From Coptis chinensis (lineage: Eukaryota > Streptophyta > Magnoliopsida > Ranunculales > Ranunculaceae), in NCBI GenBank assembly GCA_015680905.1, contig CM027382.1, positions 16,341,501 to 16,405,500 on the forward strand: DNA of 64,000 nucleotides, in the 5' to 3' direction. Both the position numbers and the translations under genes were made by a program. Below are positions 1 through 18,198 of the stretch, in pieces. Numbering within the stretch: position 1 is the first letter of the stretch; each line of letters starts with the position of its first letter. The notes below the pieces were generated by a model, which searched no databases, was not told where the DNA came from, and was given only the letters and a program-made list of their open reading frames with translations.

Positions 1-690
1 TTAAAGTATTTTAGATGTGGTTAGGTCCTAATTTGTTGTTTTATATAGATAAATTTTATAGTGGGACTACTGAAAAAAGACCAAATAGTAGAACCGATGG
101 AAAGCTCCAAAATTTTATCAGGTATAAAAAAATGATGAATTGTTAGAACAGAGTGTCAGCTCAAACGGCTAGCTCGCCTACGCCCCTTATAACTAGTAGA
201 GATAGAGATGGTCCTTAGTACTGTGCTTTTCTTATTATTGTGGTTACACATTACCATGTTTTCCTATATGTAAGTGTGAAGTAATTGGAGCCATGGGGAC
301 ATCAAAGAAAATTGAAAAAAAAAATGTAATGGATATCGAACTAAGTCAATCGTTCAATTGTACATTGATCCCAATGTTAGTCCTCAACTCTAGTTGTGCC
401 TAAAGTTGTGACAAACGCTAACAAAGGTTTTGATTAGCTCTATAGTAGTCTATATTTCTCCGAAGCTTGTAAGGATGGCTGAAATTTTCCCATATCAAGA
501 GGAGTCCCAGCATAGAACATAGCCTAGATTGAAATAATCTCAATGCCGTTAAAATTGGTGTTGCAAAATGAGGTGAGCACAAGAAGAAGTAAAGTAACCG
601 AAACATATGAACAAAGTTTTGGGCCCAAAGTCATGCCCAGGCCCGTGTTGAACGCTTTTAAATGACGGGGCAGGAGAAAAACAAAGGTTG
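1..690. other. AT-rich region upstream of DPM1
   Basis: I see no gene here. Short open frames on the minus strand have no recognisable motif or coding character. The stretch should hold the DPM1 promoter and 5-prime UTR, but I cannot pick out a convincing TATA box or other site. Confidence 0.5.
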
Positions 691-6261
<5,571 letters not shown>

Positions 6262-7390
6262 ATTTGTATGAACATGACTCATAGAGATTACATTGTTTTT
6301 GGAAAACTACTTTTAACAGGAGTAAATTGTTATTCAATTTTGTGAGGAAGGTTCATCTATCTACTCTCGCCTTTTCTTTTTCTTTTTTCTTTTCTTTGTG
6401 TTTCGTCAGCTTATTATGTTTGTACATCTCGTTTCATTTGTTTTGCAAAAAGAACGCAGGTTTACTTAGTTTAGTTACTTGATTATGATTATCAAAATAA
6501 CGTACATATCTATCCAATGCAATTTGTTAGTTTAACAACGTACAATAATCAAGTTTTGAAAATGTAAATTCGTGATCCGTGAATTTGGTATGCTTACTTT
6601 TTGGTTTGGGATCAAACATGGTTAGCCACTTAACCAGACAGTTTAGAGTTTAAATTGATTAGCACAGCGCCACAGCAGCAATAAAGGTTGGCAAACGCAA
6701 CAGCATTTGAGCAAATGACACTGCCATTTCTGTGAAATACACAGCAGGAACAACTGACAGTTCGACTCACGGTGTTAACTGTTAAATGACTGAGGTCCAT
6801 TTCTATCTTTTGAAAATGGCGACCCCAATCATTTGTTAATATAATTTTGAGCCATACATGTCCTACTAGTTACTGAGATTTTAATATATGTATGATATAA
6901 TATGTCTTCTGCAGTTCTGCTGAGTACCGAACTACCGATACAGAATTAAGTTTTTCTAGACTGAAATTATAATCAATTGAAGCTTTTAATGGATTGCTTA
7001 TGTAGGACACTTCTATTTCAGCACAGAAACGTTCTTCATCAGTGCTCTGCTAGCTACATGCCTACATGGTTTCATAACTTTCATTGTCCGAGGTAGAGAC
7101 CAAAACTTTATAAGTAAATTTACTTGTTGGGTTTCTTTTGTAAAACCAAAAGGTTTTGCGTTGCTAGGACCACGGCTTAACTTTGAATCTCTGACAATGA
7201 TATGCACCTAGTTTATTAAACAAAGACACCAGAGGGATATTAGCAGATATCTAAAATAATGGGAACACACTGCAGAATATGTACTTAATTTTAGAGCACT
7301 TTATATGGACTTCGCCAAGAATATAACAAACTCACCGTCGATCATGAATAAGTGGATTGCAAGTGTATTTATATATATTAAGTCAAAGTG
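6262..7390. other. DPM1 3-prime flank, no gene seen
   Basis: The first few hundred bases should hold the DPM1 3-prime UTR. The rest is AT-rich with only short open frames and no recognisable protein, RNA or repeat ends. Confidence 0.5.
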
Positions 7391-7636
7391 TAGTCCACAG
7401 CTACCAAATCAGACAAATTATTGTAAACGGTGTCCATTTTTGGTGAGAAACATGCTGATTCTGTAAACCTTATCCAATTCAATTATTTATCGATAGATGG
7501 TGGTATGGTTGGTGCAATAATGTCGACTATGAATGCCATTAACTCATAAATTTTACATAACAGATGCATTTGTCCGCATACAATGAAATTGAAGCTTTAT
7601 TTTCTTGAAAAAAGAGAGAACTAGAGTTGTCGTAAA

Positions 7637-8818
7637 ATGGGCGAATTGGGAGGAAAGGAGGTGATAAGAGTAGAGGAAGATGCAGAAGCTGAAGTCCGCA
7701 TATGGAAGTATGTCTTTGGATTTGTCGAAATGGCTGTGGTCAAGTGCGCCATTGAGCTCAAAATAGCTGATGTCATTGAAGCCCATGGGCAACCAATAAC
7801 ACTGTCGGAGCTATCGACTGCACTTGGTTGTTCATCTTATTTGCTCCACCGCATTATGCGGTTCCTAGTGTGCCAAAAAATCTTCCAAGAGAAGTGCACG
7901 AGCAATGGTACTAAGGGCTATGCTCCTACTTCCATTTCACGCCTGCTTATGAGGCATGGGGAACGTAGTATGGCCGCTTTAGTGCTATTGGAGAGCAGTC
8001 CTGTGATGCTTGCACCATGGCACTATTTAAGTGCCTGCGTACGACAGAATGATCGTCCAGCTTTTGAAGCTGCTCATGGAAAAGATATATGGAGCTATGC
8101 AGCAGAACACCCTGCGCATAGTGAGCTCATTAATGATGCAATGGCATGTGATGCTAGGGCGTCAGTGCCTGCCATTGTACAGTTGTGGATGTAGGTGGGG
8201 GTGATGGGACTACATTGAGAGCATTAGTGAAGGTCTTCCCTTGGATCAGAGGCATCAACTTCGACCTTCCACATGTCGTGTCGGTAGCCCCGGAAAGCAA
8301 TGGGGTTAAGCACGTTGGAGGGGACATGTTTGCGGCTGTACCAAAGGCTAATACAGCCTTTCTCAAGGTCCATATTTCCATCTGACTCTCTTGTTCGTTA
8401 AAGTATTTTAGAACTTAATATGAGAAGATTTATATGATTTGACATGGCTCAATAGGTTGTTGGATATGATAATCTGTCTATTCAATTCTAAACTGAGACT
8501 ATATTATGGTTGCAGTGGGTTCTACATGATTGGGGTGACGAAGAACGTATCCAGATTTTGAGAAATTGAAGAGAGGCCATTCTGGATGAGGATCAAGGGA
8601 AGGTGCTCATAGCAGAAGTGGTGATCAAGGAAGATGAGGATCATAAATTCAAAGATGTGGGATTGATGCTAGACATGGTGATGTTGGCACACACAGCCAA
8701 TGGACAGGAGAGGACTAAAGAGGAATGGGGATCTATTCTTACTAAGGCGGGCTTCAGTCGATTCACTGTGAAGCCTATTGATGCAGCAGTGCAATCCGTT
8801 ATCATCGCTTATCCTTAA
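7637..8818 (+). pseudogene. COMT-type O-methyltransferase pseudogene, copy 1
   Basis: Exons are 7637-8367 and 8516-8818. The family uses S-adenosylmethionine to methylate phenolic or amine substrates. An N-terminal dimerisation domain is present (KCAIELKIADVIEAHG, LLHRIMRFLV), then the SAM-binding motif [17 protein letters not shown], the catalytic-histidine region LHDWGDEE, and ERTKEEW near the C-terminus. It most resembles plant norcoclaurine 6-O- or acetylserotonin-type enzymes; the substrate cannot be told. Two lesions kill it: a 34-bp deletion between 8178 and 8179 (relative to copy 2) that shifts the frame just before motif I, and an in-frame TGA at 8567-8569 in exon 2. Without them the product would be about 355 aa, the normal family size. 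Confidence 0.88.
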
Positions 8819-9321
8819 GTAAATATCACATCCCAATTTGGAATTGCAACTTTGTGATTGTGTTGCGTCATGTTTGATTGATCCTTATTGCTTTTGAACA
8901 ATCAGCAGTTTTTAATAAGTGGTCATATCATACTAAAATATATGTTATTTGCTTCCTAGTCTAAAAGTTTATGTATTGCTTAAACCAATTATGTGCTCAA
9001 GTAGGTGTAGGATTTTGTGCTCTCTCTCTCTCTCGTGTTCCTTGACTTGTGGAGCTTAATTATGAACTTGTACATCTAGGCTCACCCTAGATGGACATTC
9101 ACATACCCTTATCATCTCTACCAGACTACCAAGCTGATTTCGCTAATGAGGAACACGAAATGTAGATTTAGTTTCCTTGATAACAAGCCCATGGATGAAA
9201 CCATATATGGCTCTGGAAATAGCAGACAAAAAAGAAATAGTCCCACATTGGCTGGCCAACCAAGAAGCATAAGTAAATCTGAATATAAAATCGGAGTTGG
9301 GTAACGGCTGTAAGTATCTTT

Positions 9322-9457
9322 GCGCTTGGGGCAATGACGCAGCTAGTGAGGTCTAACCGAGGCGCGTCAATTGCTGGTTGAAAACTATTTCCAAACCCCC
9401 TCTTCGGCCTTGGTTCGCCTGGGCCGTTGAGAATTTCTGGAAGGGCTCCCTCTAAAC
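9322..9457 (+). repeat. GC-rich dispersed repeat, copy A
   Basis: The block runs from GCGCTTGGGGCAATGACGC to GGAAGGGCTCCCTCTAAAC. Related copies lie at 49331-49468, 53666-53773 and (inverted) 58479-58627. It is clearly richer in GC than its surroundings. The minus strand encodes a conserved-looking phrase, PKRGFGNSFQPA, within a longer open frame, but the block behaves as a repeat. I see no terminal repeats or poly(A) that would place it in a known class. Confidence 0.65.
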
Positions 9458-10063
9458 TAGGGTTAAGCCCCATAATACGAATTACAAATTTTGGTTTTAA
9501 CAGAATAGATAGCTTTATTTGCCAATTCTGCGTCCATTGCTCAACAGCTGAATTATGTGCAACAGTGCAAGACATTCAACATGAAATTCTTTGTTTAATA
9601 GTTGCAAGAATTGAGACTTGCTACAGACACGAAGAACGCATTGCAGCTAGAGGAACTCTCAGCCATTAGTGGTTCTCTCTATGCAATATTCTTGCTATTC
9701 ACAATGGAATTAAAAGACTCTGAAATTGTGGTTAACTATTTGATTAATAGGCCAGCAGCAGTGTTTGCAAAAAGGGTGTTTGTGTTTCCCTGGTTCTAGT
9801 GCACAATCGCACATTCACCTAGACATCATACAACAAATAATGCGTGTGAGCTGTGGTAGTTTAGGTAGGTATAAAATATAAAGATCGTGGCCCTAAACTT
9901 TTAATTGTACCAGCATTCTATACGAAAACCTGTACATTGAGGCCGATCCTGCAAATCTTCAACAAATTATCCTAAATCTATAACTTCTAGGTAGATCCAT
10001 GAGTCAAGTATCCATGTTATATGGACTAGCCGTAGAGTACATCATCTTGGTCTCTCCACCCCT

Positions 10064-10434
10064 GTTGAATTTGTATGCCATTACTTAGTATGAAGTTAAA
10101 AAAAAAAGGTAGATGAATCAAAATAATGTAGGTAAATAGAGCTGAGGTTCAATGAAAACGAAGGTAAATCGACGGATAGAGAGAGGAAGAAGTTTAGTTT
10201 CTTTGTTTGGGGGATATAAATTGCAATCCTAAAAGTAAGTGGACATAAATTGCAATCCCATTAGAACCTTTTGTTGAACTTGTATGCCATTACTTAGCAT
10301 GAAGTAAAAAAAGCAGAGGTAGATAAATCAAAATAAAGTAGGTAAGTAGAGGTTCAGTGAAAACGAATCAGTAGGTAAATCGACTGATAGAGAGAGGACG
10401 AAGCTTAGTTTCTTTGATTGAGATTTCTAACTGC
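10064..10434 (+). repeat. Tandem duplication, period about 209 bp
   Basis: GTTGAATTTGTATGCCATTAC at 10064 is repeated with small changes at 10273, and similarity continues through the TAGAGAGAGGA(A/C)GAAG and AGTTTCTTTG blocks. The first copy starts exactly where the segmental duplication ends. Confidence 0.75.
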
Positions 10435-11537
10435 TAAACCAAGCATGCCTCCAAAAGGAGTGTAAAGAAGACAATATAGGAATAAAGATTTTAAGTGTAG
10501 AGCTAGAAAAGAGTCTGATTTTTCCTAGAGAAAGAATTAATAGTGATTCATTTTTAGTGGAGACTCTCCAAAAATGCTTACGATTCTTTGTCCCCTTATT
10601 TGGTATCTTTCCTATTTTCTCTATTATTTTTTTTGAAAAGTGATTTTTCGAAATTAGCCATGTGACGTGGACACTCTAAAATCGCTCCAAAAAATAAAGC
10701 CAAAAGGGTATAGCCATAATATATATTTAAGAACAATGCCTCTTTTAACGATAAATCAGGAAATAAAATAGGAATACTACTCAGTAATCAATTTTTAATT
10801 TTGGGAAGTTTTACTTTAGCCATCCTATATTTTTCCTAACTTGCAATAGTGTTTTGAAAACTTTGGAAACTGTTATGAATATTTCTTTTTTTTTTCTCCT
10901 AAATTATAGTGAGTAAAAAAAATGACGTGGACACTCTTAGATAGCTCCAAAAGGAATTGCTATTATATATATTCTTTCAGATGAATTAGAGAAATATTTT
11001 GATTATGATCTCATTTATATTTACAATGACGAGTTATTTAATATATTGGATTATGGAAAGACTTATGTCGGGACTTCGCAATTGCACGTGATATAATGTG
11101 TGTTCATGTGTCTGTAGTTCTTTCAGTCTATCTATTTTTAAAACATGTGAAAAAGAATTATGTCCGAGGAGATATAGGTGATAATTACTTCCAAATTCAT
11201 TAGAAGTTTTAGTTTGTTTGAAGGATTGGTGGATAGTCGTACAAGAAATAAAATGTAGATGTATATATTTCAAGTAGGGTTTCTTATTGTGTCTTTTGTT
11301 TTTTTTTTTTTTTGTTTTTTCATTTCTATCGGGTTTTATCATACACGAAACCCGAATCCAAGGCCGATGGATACCCAAAATATTGGAGTAGGATAGTGTT
11401 TGGTAATACTTCTCAACAAAATACCTGACTCCGAACTGGTTACCCGATGAAAACTAGTTCGGGCCCAGGTTACCCAATACCCGTTTGGACATCCTTAGAC
11501 CACAACTACCTTTTTTTTTTTTTTTTTTTTTTATGGC
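10435..11537. other. AT-rich spacer between duplicated units
   Basis: No gene is supported. GACGTGGACACTCT followed by (T/A)GCTCCAAAA occurs twice (about 10670 and 10923). Around 11320-11500 there are CCCGAA, GGTTACCCGA and AATACCCG blocks of the kind seen in plant non-coding repeats, and a poly(T) run covers about 11511-11532. A lysine-rich minus-strand frame at 11034-11378 is compositional. Confidence 0.5.
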
Positions 11538-11751
11538 TAGACCACAGCTACCAAATCAGACAGATTATTGTAAAGTTGAGGTGTCCATTTTTGGTGAGAA
11601 ACATCTTGATTTTGGAAACCTTATTTAATTCAATTATTTATCAATAGATGGTGGTATGGTGGGTGCAACTAGGAATGCCACGGGTTAACTCATATAAATT
11701 TTATATATAGATGCATTTGTGCCGCATACAATGAAATTGAAGTTTTATCCT

Positions 11752-14459
11752 ACCTACATTAATATCCGTTCTCAGTTTGGGTGCCGCATAAGTCCAAAAT
11801 ATGCATTTGTAACTCATATAATTACTTATCATATTTTGTTACATTCTTTGTGTTAATTCAATAGTTTATTAATATTTGATTTCATATTTCAGAACTTCTT
11901 GGTTTCTTTTTGAACTAGATAGTTTGGGGAAAGCAAAACAGATGATATAAGAAAGAACAAAAATTTGCAATTTTACCGAAATGTAGGGAGATAGCTAGAT
12001 TTCCTTGAGAAAGTTTGTTTTTCTTATGCCCTTGTGTCGTGTTTACATAGAAAAAATGCGTACTTGTAAAGGGGCAACCCATAAGCTATGTCTATAAAAT
12101 AGAGTCATCTTATTTGTTTGATTTATCTTGCTGTTCAAAATAGTGGAGGGTTTGCACTCTTATTTCAGACTCTATGGAAGTTCTATTGAATGTAATTTTC
12201 CTCATACTCTTTTGACTGGTATATTCTTTTTTTGGTGGTCTATATGCATTCGACTGGTATATTGGTAAATTAAATTTTAGATTCTCTTAACGTGATATCG
12301 TTTTTTATTGCACTAATTGAAAACCATGCAATATAATGTATCTTGAGTAGTAATGTATTTCAATTAGTTATTAAAAAAAATTCTCTACTCTTGCCTTATA
12401 ATTCCAATCAATATACATATTGATTTGAATTGAATTAGTTGGTGATAAACTTCAATTGTAGCAAGCCTACTAATACTAATACTTTGGAATTTCATCTTAT
12501 TGATAGTTTTTAGAGGTGGAGGCAAGCAAGTATTGAAGCGCTACCTTGATGGGACAAAGGCACAACGCAGATGATGCAGTCCCTAACAGAGATTATACAT
12601 GTTAGAAAATATATTGGCGGCATTTACTAATTTTCTTAATTAGAGTTGCTGCAAGTACTGTAGTTGGCGAATAACATTCTAGATTTGTTTTGTCTAACTT
12701 CTAAGCTTTATCAAGTTAAAATAATCTAGCTTACATCTATGTATTTCTATAGTTGTATACGAACAATACTACTAATGTCCATGGGATGCACTTTTGAGTT
12801 GTCAACCCTCCCCAAAAGATTGATGATATCTCCTTGGTTGATAAGAATTTCCTTCACCTTTACTTTTTTGTTTGTTTGTTTGGTTTGTTACATTAGGTTG
12901 GAAACAAATCATATAGAGAATGTGCAGGTGAAAGGATGCCATCCATATCCAGTGAGTGTGTTGGATCAAGGAAACTTATTTCAATTGTAAAAGAGATTAG
13001 GTATGTTTCTTTCCATTCCTTTCAGTTCATATATTTCTTCATATTTTACACATTATTTCAAGTGTGATGTATTTCGTTCATGTTGTTAATGGGCATGTAT
13101 AAAGTCATGAAAATGCAAGATTGAAACATGAATGACATTATTTCTTTATTTCTAACCATTAGTTGTAATGGTGCTAAGTTGAAGTTAGTGAAAATGCAAG
13201 ATTTCTTGGGATATTTTTCGGTGTCATGGACGTTTTTTTTCCCCAAACATGTTAGAATATTTCATTAACACGTGTCCGTCAGACGAACGAAGAGTGTTAT
13301 ATGTAGAGACTTGCATTTGATTATAATCAAAGGTTAAAAGCTAAAATATTGTCAGTAATGTTATAATCATAGTAGAGTGAAGTGGCTGAGACATACTGAA
13401 AATTTACATACACATTAAGAATGTTGTTTAATAAAGGGCACTATCTTGAAGAATACTTTTTATGTTTGATCGAAACTTTGCAAACTCTTATTTCAAGTTG
13501 CAAAATGGTATAAGTTCAGTTTTTCTGCTGGTTCAAATTCATTGAAGGTTGTACTAATGCCAACCCATCTAGCTTCAAATTCAATTGATTTTTCTTTGTT
13601 CTGATTTAGTTGTATGCCTTTTTGTTTATACATCCAAATGTACCTGGCTAATGATGTGATGTTCCAGATTTGAGGTGCAAGTGACTCTTGCAAAGAGTTT
13701 TGTGAAGGATTATATGGATTTGGTGTTCAAAATCCTCAATGGACTTCCTATTGTACTGATGAAAATAACAATCAGAAATCAAAAGGTAAGTATGTTGGGT
13801 TGTGTTTCCAGGTAACTACGTATATTATTTGTCACTGATGCTTACAGTTTGCTCCCAGATTTCTTCTCATGGTTTCATGATTTCATTATTTTTTTGGGTG
13901 AAAAGGTTTCATTTTTTCCATTCACGTACTCTTGCAGCGAAGAGGGTGTACCAGCCAAGATCTTTACTCCAGTTCTAGGTGATTTGCTGGGATTTTTATG
14001 TTGGTGTTAGTGGATTGACTTTGTGATGAGTGATATTGTGATGTTATTAGTTTTGAATTTTTAGGGTTGCAGGTCATAGCTTAAGTAGATTATATTTGAC
14101 AAAGACTTTGCACAATAACTGACTTAGAGCAGTAAGTTCATGCGTTAAATGATGCAGCCTATTTTTGTTGAATATTTGTTTGATGAAGTGGCCCATTAAT
14201 ATAGAAAGTTAAGACATGGTGAAATTTCACCAATATTTTATTCATGGTCAATATAGATATATTTTTAATTTGAAAATTTCCAACATAGTTATATGGGCAA
14301 TCTTTTACTTTTACATTTCTTTTTTCCTTGAGTCAAGTAGTCAACACATTTGGAAACATGGATGCAAAGCAATGATCCCGTTGTCCCTAACATAATGACG
14401 TCCAGGCTATGAAGATAAAGTTGCTAACTAAATTTAACAAGCCTGGCCATAGGACATGC
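11752..14459. other. Replacement segment with orphan exon-like pieces
   Basis: This block has no counterpart in copy 1. I found no terminal repeats. Two pieces look like old exons. One is 12897-13000, framed by CATTAG and GTATGT; one frame reads RECAGERMPSISSECVGSRK. The other is 13668-13795, framed by TTCCAG and GTAAGT; one frame reads EVQVTLAKSFVKDYMD and another GASDSCKEFCEGLYGFG. I do not recognise the protein. The right end of the segment is fused directly to the truncated second O-methyltransferase copy. Confidence 0.4.
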
Positions 14460-15815
14460 TGATAAGAGCCAAAAACTGTAGTTTTAACTCCTTAATAATA
14501 TTATATTTAGACCAATTATATTTATAATAAATAAGAGTTAGTACTGTTTACGTACTTTTGTGTATTTCAAGTATTCAAGTCAAATATGTGAAGAAATATG
14601 CCACTTTTGCAAGAGAAATGAGCAAAGGTTGGTAGCTAAGAAGTTCTAAGAAGTTCTATAATTAAAACCCAAGTTTCAAGGAGAAAAAGTCTTTTTAAAG
14701 CCCAGTCAAAGTTGAAAAGTCAAAGTCAACGTGGGCAGAAATAGAGCATAAAAGTTAACAGAACTTCCGCAGGCTGTATTTTTGGACTCAGACCTCAGAA
14801 TTGGGCCTATTATATGTCAAAACGACCGGCTCAGAAAGAGATTTGTAATGGTCTAGGCCTTGATTCAATCAGAGGAGTAAAAGTGGACGAAAAAGCTATT
14901 GCAATAATTTCCAATAGAGAAACCCTTTTTGGACTTAAGTAATTAGGTTTTGGGTTTGATTTAGTGGCCCAAAACATAACTCCAAAACCTATGCATGAAA
15001 TTGTAAACTTAGCCCTCTCCTATATAAAGAGGACTAAGGCAAAACTCTAGCTCTCCCTCCCCATTACTTAGAATATAACCCCTTAGTTAATTAAGCTTTC
15101 TATCATTAGTTTTCTTTAGTTTTAAACCCTAGTTATTGTTTTATTAGCCTAGTCGCCATTAATTCAATTCAAGTTATTCTTAGTAAAGTAGTTCTTAATT
15201 ATGTCTTATTCTTTTAATTATGATAGTCTAATAAATCATAGCTAAATCTCCATTAGAGGGGTTTGATTGAAACTTTGATGAAGACTTGATGTGTTAGTAT
15301 AGAATAAGTTGTAGTAAAATATTCCACTCTATAAAGTAGTTAATTCACCATGAGAATGGATTTAAATTGTCTCACATGCTAATTATTAGTTGGTAGAGAT
15401 GCCATGAATAATTAGGGATTAAAAAGACCTAATCTTTATGTGAAAACATAAAGATTAGGATTACAACAAATCTATGCTAGCATATTAAGAATTAATCAAA
15501 GTGGAATCAAATCTCCATAATACTCTTCTTCTCATTCACATCTTTTCATTAAATTGTCATAGTATAGTCTTGAACATCTTAATTAGTTATTTCCACATAT
15601 TAGTTTTATTAAACCATTGCTCTCATTGATATTATATAATTATTTAAGTTAGGGATAATTATTACGTCTAAGCAACTAAGAGTGGAACGAATTCTGACTC
15701 CACGTTATTGCATGTTAATCGATAGTAGAACTTTGATAAACAACTAGAGTAAATTCATGCTTTTACTTATTCCTAGCATAATTAGTTAATATTAGGTAAA
15801 ACTCTACTTTTATCA
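14460..15815 (+). mobile_element. Solo LTR of the Athila-like family
   Basis: It starts TGATAAGAGCC(A)AAAACTGTAG and ends CTTTTATCA, matching the LTRs at 19686-21321 and 30966-32601 in order but with clear divergence. It is flanked by CATGC on both sides (14455-14459 and 15816-15820), so it is a bona fide insertion reduced to one LTR by recombination. No coding sequence remains. Confidence 0.85.
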
Positions 15816-15830
15816 CATGCTGATTAGATA

Positions 15831-16915
15831 GTTGATGTCATTGAAGTCCATGGGAAACCAATAACACTGTCGGAGCTATCGACTGCACTTGGTTGTTCAT
15901 CTTATTTGCTTCACCACATTATGCGGTTCCTAGTTTGCCAAAAGATCTTCCAAAAGAAGTGCACGAGCAATGGTACTAAGGGCTATGCTCCTACTTCCAC
16001 TTCACTCCTGCTTATGAGGCATGGGGAACATAGTATGGCCACTTTAGTGCTATTGGAGAGCAGTCCTGTGATGCTTGCACCATGGCACTATTTAAGTGCC
16101 TGCGTTCGACAGAATGATCCTCTAACTTTTGAAGCTGCTCATGGAAAAGATATATGGAGCTATGCAGCAGAACACCCTGCGCATAGTGATCTCATTAATG
16201 ATGCAATGGCATGTGATGCTAGGGCGTCAGTGCCTACCATTGTCGAGGGTTGTGCTGAATTATTTGTTGGGGTCAACACAGTTGTGGATGTAGGTGGGGG
16301 TGATAGGACTACATTGAGAGCATTAGTGAAGGCATTCCCTTGGATCAGAGGCATCAACTTCGACCTTCCACATGTCGTGTCGGTAGCCCTAGAAAGCAAT
16401 GGGGTTAAGCACGTTGGAGGGGACATGTTTGCGGCTGTACCAAAGGCTAATACAGCCTTTCTCAAGGTCCATATTTCCATCTAACTCTCTTGTTCGTTAA
16501 AGTATTTTAGAACTTAATATAAGAAGATTTATATGATTCGACATGGCTTAATAGGTTGTTGGATATGATAATCTGTCTATTCAATTCTAAATTGAGACTA
16601 TATTATGGTTGCAGTGGGTTCTACATGATTGGGGGTGACGAAGAATGTATCCAGATTTTGAGAAATTGTAGAGAGACCATTCTGGATGAAGATCAAGGGA
16701 AGGTGCTCATAGCAGAAGTGGTGATCAAGGAAGATGAGGAACATAGATTTAAAGTTATGGGATTGATGCTAGACATGGTGATGATGGCACACACAACCAA
16801 TGGACAGGAGAGGACTATAGAGGAATGGGGATCTATTCTTTCTAAGGTAGGCTTCAATCGGTTCACTGTGAAGCCTAATGATGCTGTGCAATCCGTTATC
16901 ATCGCTTATCCTTAA
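15831..16915 (+). pseudogene. COMT-type O-methyltransferase pseudogene, copy 2 (5-prime truncated)
   Basis: Exon remains are 15831-16466 and 16615-16915. The first ~45 codons, present in copy 1, are replaced by unrelated sequence, and a TAG lies at the junction. The 34 bp missing from copy 1 (encoding EGCAELFVGVN-like residues) are retained here. Motif I has a Gly-to-Arg change (VDVGGGDRTT). Exon 2 has five Gs at 16631-16635 where copy 1 has four, which shifts the frame just after the LHDWG motif. The exon 2 codon that is TGA in copy 1 is TGT (Cys) here. Both copies are dead, by different lesions. Confidence 0.88.
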
Positions 16916-17499
16916 GTAAATATCACATCCCGGCCAATTTGTGTGAATTGTAACTTTGTGATTGTGTTGCGTCATGTTTGATTCTTATTGGTTTTGAACA
17001 ATCAGTAGTTCTAGTAAATCATAATCATATCTGTCACACCCGAATTTCAACAAAATCGGATAACAATATTTGTTTCCGACTCTTTGATTTTTGAAGTGTA
17101 AAAAACACAACTAACTTTTAAAAACACCATCGTTTACTTATACTAAACATTTTAAAACCAATTAATTTTTTACATTTAAAACAAACTCCTCTTCATTACA
17201 AAATTTATAAATAGGATTAATATACAAACTTTCTCAAATAGCTCTTCAACTATAATTATTTATAATAATTACAATAAAAATACAACTTTTGCCTCAACTA
17301 AAAATTTATTTCACTTCAAAGAGAAAACAAACATATATTATTTAATGAAATGCTAACACAAATCACATGCAACAATCAACCTTCTTCAATATCAATCATG
17401 CCAAGACTTATCGACTACATTCTTTTTGCATGCAAGTAGGATATTTTATTAATAGATAATAAAGAATACAACTCTGACAAAATGGATTTACAACAGACT

Positions 17500-18198
17500 C
17501 TAAGTATCAAATCTGTAGTAAGTCCGGTGAGGACATTCTAAGGACTTAATGTAAGGGGGTCTATTGGGACTCCAATAGAGCTCTCCTTTACTCAAAGTTG
17601 ATCCATGTTTTGCTGCCACATCTGCCCCAAAGTTTGCTTCTCTGAGTGTATGTGAAATTTTCCAGTCAATAAGCTTTGATGCTCTATACCACCTTGCTCT
17701 CAGCCACCATATAACTTCTCCTCCTTTGAATGCAAGGACTACTGCCATAGAGTCACTCTCTATCCAAAGTTTTTGCCAGCCTTTTTCCACAGCAGTTTCG
17801 GCTGCCAAAACCACTGCCAAACTTTCTGCCTCATAATTTGCAGTAACCCCTAGGCCTTGTACCAAGATACCCAGAATTTCTACCGTATTGTTCCTGAAAA
17901 TGATTCCCGCACCCCCATTGCCTAGATTTCCGAAGGCTGAACCATCTGTGTTGGCCTTAACTACTCTTATATCAGGAGGAATCCAGGACACTTCTCTGAT
18001 TTTACTCGCTGGCCTCACTCTTCTTTTGATTTTCAGTTGGTTTAGAATCTGAAAATCTATGGTAGAGTTACTCATTGTTCCAGTTAGCAGGAGACCAGCG
18101 ATACTTACCCCTTTAAGAACTTCACATCTTATTCTCAGTGGATTTAGCTTCACATCTTCGAAGAAAATACTATTTCGAACTTTCCATATTTGAACCAT
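17500..18198 (-). pseudogene. LINE ORF2 C-terminus: RNase H domain
   Basis: The frame includes KANTDGSAFGN, NYEAESLAVVLAAE, LWIESDSMAVV and LREANFGADVAAKHG. These supply the D, E, D and the HxxREANxxAD element of plant LINE-type RNase H. It would degrade the RNA strand during target-primed reverse transcription. It overlaps the neighbouring zinc-finger frame (18170-18571) out of register, so a frameshift separates them. Confidence 0.8.

Larger units (their letters stand above)
7391..10064 (+). repeat. Segmental duplication, copy 1 (uninterrupted)
   Basis: This 2.67-kb unit begins TAGTCCACAGCTACCAAATC and ends at CTCTCCACCCCTG. The same sequence, in the same order, recurs in pieces between 11538 and 50587. 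It includes the O-methyltransferase pseudogene, its upstream region and about 1.2 kb downstream. Copy 1 lacks all the transposons found in copy 2, so it shows the pre-insertion state of each site. Confidence 0.85.

Noticed and set aside
7637-8818. A functional O-methyltransferase gene split into three coding parts
   Set aside because: The 34-bp gap and TGA are not removable by any GT-AG splicing that I can see; copy 2 shows the original sequence.
9168-9575. A 135-aa minus-strand frame as a protein gene
   Set aside because: Its central part coincides with the dispersed GC-rich repeat found four times; no splice context or domain.
11034-11378. Lysine-rich minus-strand frame
   Set aside because: Low-complexity AT/poly(T)-driven composition, no motif.
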